The notes beneath the pieces were generated by a model. That model was not told the origin of the DNA. It did no database searches and saw only the letters and a program-made list of their open reading frames with translations. This document shows, piece after piece, positions 16,379 through 23,877 of a DNA stretch of 48,566 nt; within the stretch, counting starts at the first letter, position 1, and every line of letters begins with the position of its first letter. The translations under genes and the position numbers were made by a program. Origin of the DNA: Thermoplasmata archaeon (GTDB lineage: Archaea; Thermoplasmatota; Thermoplasmata; Lutacidiplasmatales; UBA184). The stretch lies in the NCBI GenBank assembly GCA_021796385.1, contig JAJYXQ010000061.1, positions 4,529 through 53,094 on the forward strand. Reading direction: 5' to 3'.

Positions 16379-16957
16379 TCACGTCGAATAAGTGCCGTTC
16401 AGGTAGCGAGCAATGCGCCCCTGCACGGCGCGGAGCGTCTGTTGATGCGCCGCGATCCGGTCGTCGAACGCTTGCCGGACCGACCAAGTCACCGCGGCCT
16501 GGACGCAGCCGAGGGTATGGGCATCTTCCCAGGAGAGCATCCGTCGATCCCGCTCAAGGAGGAGGTTCAACTCCTCCCCCAAGCGATGGCGGGCTACCAC
16601 GTCCGTGGTATCCCACTGATGTAGGTGTGTTAGCAACCTCTGCGACCGTTCCTGCATCTCACCGTGGGCTTCCAAGATGTATCTAACCTCGCTCCGGCAG
16701 GAGCCGGGCATCGAGTGCATTGCCTCCGGGAAGACCTCACGGTCCTCCTGATGGACATGGACACGGTGGAGGTAGACGTCCAGCAGTGCGACCCCGATGT
16801 GGACTTCTCTCGGGGAGGGAGGGGGTCCCTGGACCAGACGTTCGCGCAGTTGCGCAAGATGGGCGAGCAGCGGTTGGGCGAAGTCATGCTCCCGGCGCAG
16901 CTCGCTGAAGGTATCGAATGGCTCCAAGACGGTCCGGGTTCCCATGTCTTCGCTCAT
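16379..16957 (-). CDS. hemerythrin-like protein
   Basis: A 192-residue, mostly helical protein paralogous in plan to the gene downstream. Ligand-rich segments: LRREHDFAQPLLAHLAQLRE, VYLHRVHVHQEDREVFPEAM and LEAHGEMQERSQRLLTHLHQ, matching the spaced His/Glu pattern of HHE-type four-helix bundles. The ATG at 16957 directly follows a GAGGCAGGT stretch; the frame runs back to 17095 but that extension overlaps a region with no support. The likely role is di-iron oxygen, NO or peroxide handling. No additional domain is seen. Confidence 0.7.
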   Translation of the reverse strand: MSEDMGTRTVLEPFDTFSELRREHDFAQPLLAHLAQLRERLVQGPPPSPREVHIGVALLDVYLHRVHVHQEDREVFPEAMHSMPGSCRSEVRYILEAHGEMQERSQRLLTHLHQWDTTDVVARHRLGEELNLLLERDRRMLSWEDAHTLGCVQAAVTWSVRQAFDDRIAAHQQTLRAVQGRIARYLNGTYST

Positions 16958-17104
16958 ACCTGCCTCATCCCATGGAATGCCGGGTTGGTAGTAGAACACC
17001 ACGTCGAAACGGTTCGAGGTCAAACGCCCGCCGGTGGTACGCTCGGTACGGGGGAGATACCGACCTAGAATGCGACTTAGAGAGAGGAAACCCAAGCAGG
17101 GGGG

Positions 17105-17401
17105 TCAGGCGTCGCAACCGCGGCGTTCGACAACCCTCTCGCAGGAGGAGGCCGGCAGGACCTTCACGCTTCCCGCCTGGGCAAAAGGGGCCATGAACTC
17201 GTGCACGGACTTCTCGGATGGCGCTTCCAGGATCAGGTAGAGGCGGTGGAGGTGGTCCGCTACCGCCTTCCCTTGGATGGTGATCCCCAGCTTCTCTGCG
17301 TTGGCATCCGAAAGGTGCATGAGGAGCATCGCGCCCATCTGCGGGTCCCGGGCGGGGCACCGGTCCGCGGGGTGTTCGTGCTCGGCAACGAAGAGCGCCA
17401 C
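17105..17401 (-). CDS. small conserved alpha/beta protein, family not named
   Basis: A 98-residue protein starting at a GTG placed 25 bases after a good TATA-like box, hence leaderless. Visible features: MALFVAEHEHPADRCPARDP at the N-terminus, then MGAMLLMHLSDANAEKLGIT, LYLILEAPSEKSVHEFMAPF and an ending SSCERVVERRGC. The beta-alpha-beta pattern suggests a ferredoxin-like or dimeric alpha/beta-barrel fold similar to small DUF3303-like or muconolactone-isomerase-like proteins. Two conserved-looking Cys and several His could bind a metal. It has its own promoter and lies between the hydrogenase operon and the hemerythrin genes. The function is not known to me. Confidence 0.7.
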   Translation of the reverse strand: MALFVAEHEHPADRCPARDPQMGAMLLMHLSDANAEKLGITIQGKAVADHLHRLYLILEAPSEKSVHEFMAPFAQAGSVKVLPASSCERVVERRGCDA

Positions 17402-17422
17402 GAAGAAAAACAAGGGAGGGCA

Positions 17423-17430
17423 GGTATAAG
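17423..17430 (-). promoter_or_regulatory. TATA-like box of the 98-residue protein gene
   Basis: CTTATACC on the minus strand, centred 25 bases before the GTG at 17401. It decides this start against a TTG at 17413, which would lie too close. Confidence 0.6.
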
Positions 17431-17433
17431 AAC

Positions 17434-17479
17434 GGGTTGTCAGCGGTGGACGACAGGAGTTGTTAATCGGCGACAACCC
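17434..17479. repeat. inverted repeat GGGTTGTC ... GACAACCC
   Basis: A perfect 8-base inverted repeat (17434-17441 and 17472-17479) with a 30-base spacer, directly upstream of the TATA-like box at 17423 and 127 bases past the end of the hydrogenase operon. It could be an operator of the small gene or a hairpin in the operon's 3' trailer. Confidence 0.5.
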
Positions 17480-17606
17480 CCCTTCTCCGTTCGTCGGCGC
17501 CCCGGTCACCGGGAGCCCGTGGGAACCTACTTCGACCCCTCTTATCGAGCCCTCTTTGTGACGATCCACGGTTCCCAATTCGCTTCTCTGTGGAGCAAGG
17601 GGTGGG

Positions 17607-18329
17607 CTATCGAGGGAGGGATTCGTTGGCCATCTCCAGGGATACCCGGGAGTAGTGCTCAAGAGCACGAGCCTGGCCCTCATCCATCTCCACGGCCGGC
17701 CACCCCCAGTGGAGGGCCACGCGGGCCCCCTTTCGGAGGTTGGGGAGCACGAGCGGGTCGTAATGGACCCGGACCCGCTCCGGGTCGCCCAGAAGGATAA
17801 CCCCACGGTCCGCTCGAAGGGATGGTTTCGACAACCACAAATGCTCTCCCTCAATGGCGTCCACGGTCGCGCCGGCGGGCCGGCAGGACTCCATGTTCTG
17901 GACCGTCGTTTCCACGTGCCCAGTGACATTGCCTACGCCCACGAAGCACACATGGAAGGCATGGTGCGGGAGGGGATGGGAAGGGAGCCGATCGATCATG
18001 CGTTCGGCCAGCCGGCGGGGAAGTCCGCGTCGGACCAAGGCCATCAGGATATCCTTGAAATCCTCCCGATTGAACGCGTCCAGCAAGGGGTTCCCGATCC
18101 AGTAGGCTTCAACCACGCGGTAGTCCAGAGGCTTCAGGCCGTGCTTGTGTGCGATCGCGTGGAGGTACGGGGCTAAGGCCTCGAACTTGAGGAGGGTTTC
18201 CCCGGCAGCCTCGAGGTCGAGGTTCCGGGTGATGGCTCGATAGAGGAGAGGCTCTGCATTCTCGGGGCCACAGTAGCTGAGACGGTTCGTCGCGAGGGAG
18301 AACCGGGCCCCCAGCTGGACCCCTTCCAT
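17607..18329 (-). CDS. conserved hydrogenase-operon protein (DUF6390-like)
   Basis: A 240-residue protein, last gene of the hydrogenase operon. Its start MEGVQLGARFSLATNRLSYC, followed by LLKFEALAPYLHAIAHKHGL and DYRVVEAYWIGNPLL, matches a conserved protein that I associate with [NiFe]-hydrogenase gene clusters (DUF6390); I am fairly but not fully sure of that number. The second half has HHAFHVCFVGVGNVTGH and VALHWGWPAVEM. No catalytic motif is recognised. It begins one base after the stop of the EamA gene, so it is translated from the operon mRNA. A role in maturation or assembly is inferred from position only. Confidence 0.75.
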   Translation of the reverse strand: MEGVQLGARFSLATNRLSYCGPENAEPLLYRAITRNLDLEAAGETLLKFEALAPYLHAIAHKHGLKPLDYRVVEAYWIGNPLLDAFNREDFKDILMALVRRGLPRRLAERMIDRLPSHPLPHHAFHVCFVGVGNVTGHVETTVQNMESCRPAGATVDAIEGEHLWLSKPSLRADRGVILLGDPERVRVHYDPLVLPNLRKGARVALHWGWPAVEMDEGQARALEHYSRVSLEMANESLPR

Positions 18330-18330
18330 C

Positions 18331-19296
18331 TCACGGAGGGACCCGGGTCCCCCATTGCACGGCCCGGCGGAGCACGGTCCCGGTTTCCCGCGCCAGCACC
18401 CACCCCACGGTCAGTGCAGCCCCCGCGAAGATGGCGAAGACCCCGAGGGATTGCCCCAGGCTCATGGGGGATCCCCGCAACGCCACGGCGAGGAGGAACG
18501 TGACGGGGAAACCGAGGACAAGCATGGAGGTCGCCACCCCGAGGTCGACCCGGCGGAGCCCTTCATACCAGGTAGCCACGAAAGCCACCAAGAGAGCAGC
18601 ACTGATCCCGACCCAAATCCACTGGGCGGCGCTGAAAGCGCCGACGGCGGCGACCTGGTCCGTGAAGGCGAGGTACGCCAGCAGGAAGACCGCTCCGAAC
18701 CCCATCCGCCCCAGGGCGACCGTGCCCGAGGGGAGGTCTCGCATCGTCCACTTCGACAGGGTGTACTCGCAGGCCCACAGGAGAGTGGCAAGGACGACGT
18801 AGCCCGTCCCATCGACCCAGATCGCGGAGGTCAGGGAGAGGAGGAGGGCATTCCCACCGAGGAGCAGCACCGCCCCGAGCAGCGCCGCGGGGCGCAGCCG
18901 TTCACCGAGGGTGACGATGCCCATGACGATGGCCATGAGGAACAGGGTCCGGTAGAAGAAGGAGGCCGTGACACCTCCCCCGGCCTGGGTGGCCATTTGG
19001 AGACCGTGGAAGAAGAGAAGGAAGGGGATGGACCCTCCGATCAGCCCGATGACGGCGAGGCGGGCCCAATCCCGCTTCTCGAGGCCCTTCCGGGTCCCCG
19101 ACGTGGCCAAGAGCGCCATCGGGACCATGGCGACGGCGACCAGGGAATTCCGCACCGTCACAAAGGCGTCCGTGCTCGTTCCGCCGACCGCGTAGGTGTT
19201 GAGGAAGGTGGAGACCCCGCTGATCACTGCGGTGGAAAGAACGAGGAGGAGTCCGATCCCCACCCGGCCATCCCATTTCGAAAGAGGCCCGTTCAC
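18331..19296 (-). CDS. EamA/DMT-superfamily transporter
   Basis: A 321-residue membrane protein with ten predicted helices in two EamA halves. Helical segments include VGIGLLLVLSTAVISGVSTF, SFFYRTLFLMAIVMGIV, AALLGAVLLLGGNALLLSL, FGAVFLLAYLAF, WIWVGISAALLVAFVATW, MLVLGFPVTFLLAVAL and SLGVFAIFAGAALTVGWVL. The conserved R in SFFYRTLF and the ASFFYR-like end of helix 4 fit drug/metabolite transporters. The start is GTG, overlapping the hypC stop as GTGA. The substrate is unknown; its embedding between hypC and a hydrogenase-linked gene suggests a link to hydrogenase function, for example import of a cofactor or precursor, but that is inference. Confidence 0.88.
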   Translation of the reverse strand: MNGPLSKWDGRVGIGLLLVLSTAVISGVSTFLNTYAVGGTSTDAFVTVRNSLVAVAMVPMALLATSGTRKGLEKRDWARLAVIGLIGGSIPFLLFFHGLQMATQAGGGVTASFFYRTLFLMAIVMGIVTLGERLRPAALLGAVLLLGGNALLLSLTSAIWVDGTGYVVLATLLWACEYTLSKWTMRDLPSGTVALGRMGFGAVFLLAYLAFTDQVAAVGAFSAAQWIWVGISAALLVAFVATWYEGLRRVDLGVATSMLVLGFPVTFLLAVALRGSPMSLGQSLGVFAIFAGAALTVGWVLARETGTVLRRAVQWGTRVPP

Positions 19297-19613
19297 TGGG
19301 TCACCTCGGGGAGCCTTTTCCGCTCGAGGGCATCCCGCCGAGCCTGGGATGCTGTCGCGGTCCCCTGCGGTGGAGAAGAGGCGATCTGCTCGTTCATCTC
19401 AGCGGCGTATCGGAGGGCTTCACGGGCCTCGGCCTCGTCCATCGTGTCCGTGGCGAAGCCGGCGTGGACGAGCACGTAGTTCCCGACCTTGGCCTCCGGG
19501 AGATAGATCATGTTCACCCGTTTCTCTACTCCGGCGAAATCCACGACCGCCATCGGGGAAGTAGGGTCCGATGTTTCGATGCTAAGGACCCGTCCCGGGA
19601 TCGTCAGGCACAT
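19293..19613 (-). CDS. hypC: hydrogenase maturation chaperone HypC/HybG family
   Basis: A 106-residue protein starting with the invariant MCLTIPG, whose Cys2 carries the Fe(CN)2CO precursor with HypD and delivers it to the hydrogenase large subunit. The body, AVVDFAGVEKRVNMIYLPEAKVGNYVLVHAGFA, is the small beta-barrel of the family. Typical HypC is 75-95 residues; here an extra charged, Ala-rich tail of about 25 residues follows the usual EAEAREALR helix. Neither hypD nor hypE/F is in the window. Confidence 0.95.
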   Translation of the reverse strand: MCLTIPGRVLSIETSDPTSPMAVVDFAGVEKRVNMIYLPEAKVGNYVLVHAGFATDTMDEAEAREALRYAAEMNEQIASSPPQGTATASQARRDALERKRLPEVTQ

Positions 19614-19649
19614 CGCATGTCCCTCCCCTCGTCTCGGGTAACTTTCCGA

Positions 19650-19958
19650 TCAGGGATGTTCGACAAGATCGCCTCCTTCCAAGAGCGGGGAGTCATCCCG
19701 GTCCACGTCCACACGCGTGAGCACGATGCTTTGGGCCCGTGGATCCCCTGGGTCCATCGAGCGGTCGATCTCCAACGCCGCCCCTTCCGCGATGCCCCCT
19801 TCCGTGATCTCGATCCACCGGGCCCGGAGCTGACCGTCCGAGATGTGCGCGAGGGCGCCGACCCAAATCCTTACCCGGTTGACCCGGACCGCACGATCTC
19901 CCAAGGCCACCTCCTCGACCTTTCGTTTCAGGTCCCTAAGCAAGGTTTCCTCATGCAT
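19650..19958 (-). CDS. HypA-like protein lacking the zinc-binding domain
   Basis: A 102-residue protein with the HypA start [10 protein letters not shown], keeping the nickel-binding His2 and Glu3, then VEEVALGDRAVRVNRVRIWV, GALAHISDGQL and GIAEGAALEI, matching the HypA nickel domain. HypA proteins normally continue with two CxxC motifs binding zinc; this protein has no cysteine at all and instead goes from SMDPGDPRAQ directly to a beta strand SIVLTRVDVD like the HypA C-terminal strand. The reading frame is intact on both sides, so it is a real short form rather than a frameshift. It overlaps the maturation protease gene by eight bases. Confidence 0.8.
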   Translation of the reverse strand: MHEETLLRDLKRKVEEVALGDRAVRVNRVRIWVGALAHISDGQLRARWIEITEGGIAEGAALEIDRSMDPGDPRAQSIVLTRVDVDRDDSPLLEGGDLVEHP

Positions 19959-20460
19959 GGACGGTCCCTCCGTGCCGGGGTCTGGCCGGCGTCGGAACAA
20001 CCCGGGCGACCTCCGCCAAGACCTGAGCGACCACCCGGGGGATGGCCGAACCCACTTCTTGGGAGAGTCCGATCCCCATCCTCACCTCTCGGGCTTCGAT
20101 GGTGAACAACACGATCTCCTCGGGGAGCTTGCCCAGTGCCCGGCCCAGCCCGACCGCATGGACGAGGGAGAGCCCGTGGGTGGAAGAAGGTGTCGGGCTC
20201 CCCTCGAATCCCGGGCCGAACACTTCGCTCCGCACGATCGTACCCGGGGGAAGCGAGGTGCGCATGGCATCGACCACCACGACAAGGCGTCGCCCCTGCC
20301 AGAGGTCGAGGATGTCCGTGAGGTCCCCTTGGATCTCGGCGATGAGCACGCCGGGCGGTGGGTCCCGGGAGATCTGACGGACGACCGCGAGGCCCAAGGC
20401 GTCGTCCCGCCGGCTCTCGTTGCCAACGCCGGCGAGCAGGATGTCCTCAGACTCCTTCAT
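19951..20460 (-). CDS. [NiFe]-hydrogenase maturation endopeptidase (HycI/HyaD type)
   Basis: A 169-residue protease that trims the C-terminal tail of the large subunit after nickel insertion. Family motifs: [16 protein letters not shown] with the metal-binding residue (here Asp/Glu-type near 14-19), [15 protein letters not shown] with the second Asp, and SSTHGLSL with the His. The predicted substrate is the tail of HydA after the CISCATH motif, whose gene overlaps this start by four bases (ATGA). Length is normal (about 150-170). Confidence 0.92.
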   Translation of the reverse strand: MKESEDILLAGVGNESRRDDALGLAVVRQISRDPPPGVLIAEIQGDLTDILDLWQGRRLVVVVDAMRTSLPPGTIVRSEVFGPGFEGSPTPSSTHGLSLVHAVGLGRALGKLPEEIVLFTIEAREVRMGIGLSQEVGSAIPRVVAQVLAEVARVVPTPARPRHGGTVHA

Positions 20461-21758
20461 TCCTCCCTCCGGTCAACCTCGAGGCGCAGGAAGTGGGTGG
20501 CGCAGGAGATGCACGGGTCGTGGTTCCGGATCGCCTTCTCGCACGCATCGGCAAGATGGGCATCGTCCATGTCGAGTCCCCGGGCGACCACGTCCCGTAG
20601 ATCGTCCTCGATGCGCAACTGGTTTTGCGTCGTGGGGGCCACGATCCGGGCTTCCTGGATCATCCCTCCAGTGCCGAGCTTGTACCGATGGTAGAGCATC
20701 CCGCGGGGCGCCTCCGTCACCGCGGAGAAATCCCCCACGGCAATGGGAGTGTCGGACGCGACCCAGGGGACCTCCGGGGGACGGTACCCGTCGATGATGC
20801 GCAGGGACTCTTCGCAGGCGAAGAGGACCTCCACCGCGCGCACGAGGATGGACCGGTAGGGATTTCGCTCGACCTCCCGTAGACCGGCCTCCCGGGCCAA
20901 AGCCTTGGCCCGGGGGGTCAGGAGATCGTGGTTGATGGCGTAGCGGGCGAGGGGTCCGACCAGGAAAGAACCTCCGCCCTTCCGGATGACGTGGTACGCA
21001 TTCGAGTACGGCACCTGCACCTCCTCGAATTGCTCCTCGAACTTCTCCTGTGGGATCCGAAGCCCCCGGGAGGAGCGGATCTCTCCCTCGTTGAACGGGT
21101 ACTCCTCCGGACCGCGGAGCGCCACGAACTCGTAGTCCTCCTCAAAGTCGGGAAAGGTGAGCCCGGCCATGAACCGGACGGTCTCCTCTGCCAACCCCAT
21201 GGCCCGTTCGACCTGAGGTCTGAGGGCGACCATCTCTTCCGGCGTGGGACAGCGGTAGAAACCCCCCACGCGGACGTTGATGGGGTGGATCTCCCGTCCT
21301 CCCAAGACGCGCATGATCGCATTGCCTATCTTCTTGAGCTCGAGACCCCGCCGGACGGCTTCGGGTTGTTCCTTTGCCAGGGCGATAGCGTCCGGGAAAC
21401 CCAGGAAGTCCGGTGCATGGAGGAGATACATGTGGAGCGTGTGACTCTCGATCCATTCACCACAGTACAGGAGCCGACGGAGCTCCCGGAGGGTTCCCCC
21501 GACCCGGATCCCCAGGGCCTTCTCCATGGCATGGCATGCGCTCATCTGATAGGCGACCGGACAGATGCCGCAGATCCGGGCCGTGATGTCGGGAGCCTCA
21601 TCGTACCTTCTTCCCCGGAGGAACGCCTCGAAGAACCGGGGGGGCTCGAAGATCCGCAGTTCGACCTTCTCGACGGTCCGGTCGTGGAGCTTGACGCGGA
21701 GGGCGCCCTCTCCCTCGACCCGGGCGACGTAGTCCACATGGATCGACCGCTCGGTCAT
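20457..21758 (-). CDS. hydA: group 3b [NiFe]-hydrogenase large subunit
   Basis: A 433-residue catalytic subunit. The L1 motif [14 protein letters not shown] supplies Cys63 and Cys66; the L2 motif DPCISCATH near the C-terminus supplies Cys416 and Cys419, giving the four thiolates of the Ni-Fe centre. An 11-residue tail follows His422 and is presumably removed by the maturation protease encoded just downstream. [17 protein letters not shown] and SGEW-like [15 protein letters not shown] place it with cytosolic bidirectional (sulfhydrogenase, NADP-linked) group 3b enzymes. The ATG overlaps the hydD stop by four bases. It partners with HydD, HydG and HydB from the same operon. Confidence 0.95.
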   Translation of the reverse strand: MTERSIHVDYVARVEGEGALRVKLHDRTVEKVELRIFEPPRFFEAFLRGRRYDEAPDITARICGICPVAYQMSACHAMEKALGIRVGGTLRELRRLLYCGEWIESHTLHMYLLHAPDFLGFPDAIALAKEQPEAVRRGLELKKIGNAIMRVLGGREIHPINVRVGGFYRCPTPEEMVALRPQVERAMGLAEETVRFMAGLTFPDFEEDYEFVALRGPEEYPFNEGEIRSSRGLRIPQEKFEEQFEEVQVPYSNAYHVIRKGGGSFLVGPLARYAINHDLLTPRAKALAREAGLREVERNPYRSILVRAVEVLFACEESLRIIDGYRPPEVPWVASDTPIAVGDFSAVTEAPRGMLYHRYKLGTGGMIQEARIVAPTTQNQLRIEDDLRDVVARGLDMDDAHLADACEKAIRNHDPCISCATHFLRLEVDRREE

Positions 21759-22549
21759 GGTTTCCTCAACTTTCGCTCTGCATCTTCGCTCGCGGCACGG
21801 AATGCGGGACTGGCGGCTGCGAAGGTGCGGTAGACCCTGAGCCGGTCATCCGCCTTCATTCCCAGGGTCTCCAGCCGGTGTCCCAACGAGACCGTGTTCG
21901 GGCTCTCCTGGGGACCGAAACAACCATAGCACCCCCGATGGTAGGAGGGGCAGATGGCCCCGCACCCCGATTGGGTGACCGGGCCGAGACATGGGGTTCC
22001 CTGGGCGACCATGACGCACACGTTCCCCCTGCGTTTGCATTCGGCGCAAACGCTCTCCGTGGGGAGGTTCGGTGAGCGCCCGTGGAGGAGGGCGGAGATG
22101 ACCTCCAAAAGCTGTCCCTTGTCGATCGGGCATCCCCGGAGCTCCAGGTCCACGGTCACATGCTCCTGGATCGCGGTCGATGTGGCGAGGGTCGAGATGT
22201 ACTCGGGACGGGCGTACACGGCCCTCCGGAACTCCTCGACATCTCCGAAATTGCGCAGGGCTTGGATGCCTCCCGCGGTGGCACAGGCCCCGATGGTAAC
22301 GAGCACCCGGGAAGCGCCACGGATCTCGCGTATCCGGCCCGCATCCTCCGGTGTGGTGAGCGAACCTTCCACGATCGATATGTCGTACGGTCCTTCCGTC
22401 ACAGTGCTCGTGGCCTCGCGGAAATTGGCGATCTCGATCCGTTCCGAAAGCTCCAGCAAGGCATCCTCGCAGTCGAGGAGCGTGAGCTGACAACCGTCGC
22501 ACGAAGCGAACTTCCACACGCCCACCTTGGGGCGCGCTTTCCCGGGCAT
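21755..22549 (-). CDS. hydD: group 3b [NiFe]-hydrogenase small subunit (delta)
   Basis: A 264-residue iron-sulfur subunit. Cys17 and Cys20 in [14 protein letters not shown] start the proximal cluster, completed by IGACATAGG and [10 protein letters not shown] Cys-rich segment follows: [31 protein letters not shown] and RGCYGCFGP, ligating further clusters. There is no Tat signal, in line with a cytosolic enzyme. Gene order matches the hydB-G-D-A arrangement known from Pyrococcus. One base separates its start from the hydG stop, and its stop overlaps hydA. Confidence 0.95.
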   Translation of the reverse strand: MPGKARPKVGVWKFASCDGCQLTLLDCEDALLELSERIEIANFREATSTVTEGPYDISIVEGSLTTPEDAGRIREIRGASRVLVTIGACATAGGIQALRNFGDVEEFRRAVYARPEYISTLATSTAIQEHVTVDLELRGCPIDKGQLLEVISALLHGRSPNLPTESVCAECKRRGNVCVMVAQGTPCLGPVTQSGCGAICPSYHRGCYGCFGPQESPNTVSLGHRLETLGMKADDRLRVYRTFAAASPAFRAASEDAERKLRKP

Positions 22550-22550
22550 G

Positions 22551-23417
22551 CTATACCTCCCTCACGGCGAGAAAGGGGCGGATCCGAGCGTACGGAAGGA
22601 CCGGGCCGTCCCGGCAAATGAAGTACGGTCCGAACTGGCAATGTCCGCACTGCGCGATGGCACACTTCATGTTCCGCTCCATGGACAGCCAGATGTCGGA
22701 GGGAGCTATCCCCCGGGCTTCCAGCGCCTGCGCGGAGAGCTTCATCATGATCTCGGGACCGCACATGAGCGCGATCGTGCGGGCAGGGTCGAAGCGGGCA
22801 TCCGGGACCCGTTGGGTGACCACCCCCACATCCCCGTACCAGTTCCTATCGGCCGAGTCCACCGTCACCTGAAAGCGGGTATCGGTCCGGGTCCGCCACG
22901 ATTGGATCTCGTCGTAGTAGAGCAATTCCGCAGGGCTCCGGGACCCGTAGATTATCTCCACGCGCCCGTAGTCTTCCCGGTGGGCGTAGAGTTCGTAGAT
23001 CACGGGGCGCAACGGGGCGAGGCCCAGGCCCCCCGCCATGACCACCACATCCTTCCCCCGCATCTGGTCCACCGGCCAGCCCTTCCCGTACGGGCCTCGT
23101 ACCCCGACGACATCTCCAGGCCCGAGCCGGGAGAGGGCGGTACTGACGTTGCCGACCGCCCGCACGGTATGCACGAGGGTTCCTTCCTCGGAAGGATCTC
23201 CGCTCATGGAGATCGCGGCCTCCCCGACCCCGAAGGCGTAGAGCATGTTGAACTGACCCGGGGAGAAGCGCGCCCCCTTCCCCCCACCGACCGGGGCCAG
23301 CACGAGCGTGGTGGTGTCCGCAGTCTCCTTCGTTCGCGAGATCACGCGATGGGGGAACGGGGCATAGGGGCCCGGGTCCCCGGTACCGGTGGCCAGTTCC
23401 GCGGCGAACTCACGCAT
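22551..23417 (-). CDS. hydG: hydrogenase diaphorase subunit, FAD/NAD(P)-binding (gamma)
   Basis: A 288-residue ferredoxin-NADP reductase-like subunit that links the hydrogenase to NAD(P)(H). FAD part: [20 protein letters not shown] and [13 protein letters not shown] part: [20 protein letters not shown] and [11 protein letters not shown]-terminal 2Fe-2S site is formed by the cysteines in [20 protein letters not shown]. The start is taken at ATG 23417 (MREFAAEL), overlapping the upstream gene by eight bases; an ATG at 23447 would extend it by ten residues. Confidence 0.93.
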   Translation of the reverse strand: MREFAAELATGTGDPGPYAPFPHRVISRTKETADTTTLVLAPVGGGKGARFSPGQFNMLYAFGVGEAAISMSGDPSEEGTLVHTVRAVGNVSTALSRLGPGDVVGVRGPYGKGWPVDQMRGKDVVVMAGGLGLAPLRPVIYELYAHREDYGRVEIIYGSRSPAELLYYDEIQSWRTRTDTRFQVTVDSADRNWYGDVGVVTQRVPDARFDPARTIALMCGPEIMMKLSAQALEARGIAPSDIWLSMERNMKCAIAQCGHCQFGPYFICRDGPVLPYARIRPFLAVREV

Positions 23418-23877
23418 GGATGTCCGCCAGTTGTACCCGGGTGTCATCCAGGCGCTTTGCTATGACCGGCATGAGTCGGAGCACGAAACGGTACCCCACG
23501 TCGGGGTGGAGCTTAAAGTAGCGGTGGAGCACGAAGGTGTCGAGGGCGATCGCCCGGGTAGGTTTGAGGGCCCGGGCGGCCACGGGCCAATGGTAGGGGT
23601 GGACGAGCCATGCCCATCCCATCACCTCGCCGGGGCCGATGGTCTGCACGGTCAGGCGGGGCCGGTCCGCGGCCTCGATCTCCAATCCCACCTTCCCTTC
23701 CAAGATGAGGAAGAATCGCTGGGCCCGTTCTCCTTCCCGGAAGACATATTCATCGGTCTCGAACCGCATCTCTCGTGCATTCGCGCTCGCGGCCGCGAGG
23801 AACTTCGGGTCGAACCGCTCCAGGAAGGGGTGCGTGCCCTCCGTCAGCACGATAGGCCCATCTCCCAAGGATGTCAT
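23410..23877 (-). CDS. stand-alone cyclic-nucleotide-binding-domain protein
   Basis: A 155-residue protein consisting almost only of a CRP-type cNMP-binding beta-barrel: FLERFDPKFLAAASANAREM, DEYVFREGERAQRFFLILEG, LTVQTIGPGEVMGWAWLVHP and ARALKPTRAIALDTFVLHRY. The phosphate-binding cassette is only partly canonical (GEVMGWAWL instead of GE-x-x-G-E-x-A-L), so nucleotide binding is uncertain. No DNA-binding HTH follows, so it is not a classical CRP regulator. It overlaps hydB by four bases (ATGA) and hydG by eight, and so is probably made together with the enzyme. Similar small proteins accompany some bacterial group 3b hydrogenases. A role in assembly or allosteric control is inference. Confidence 0.85.
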   Translation of the reverse strand: MTSLGDGPIVLTEGTHPFLERFDPKFLAAASANAREMRFETDEYVFREGERAQRFFLILEGKVGLEIEAADRPRLTVQTIGPGEVMGWAWLVHPYHWPVAARALKPTRAIALDTFVLHRYFKLHPDVGYRFVLRLMPVIAKRLDDTRVQLADIHA

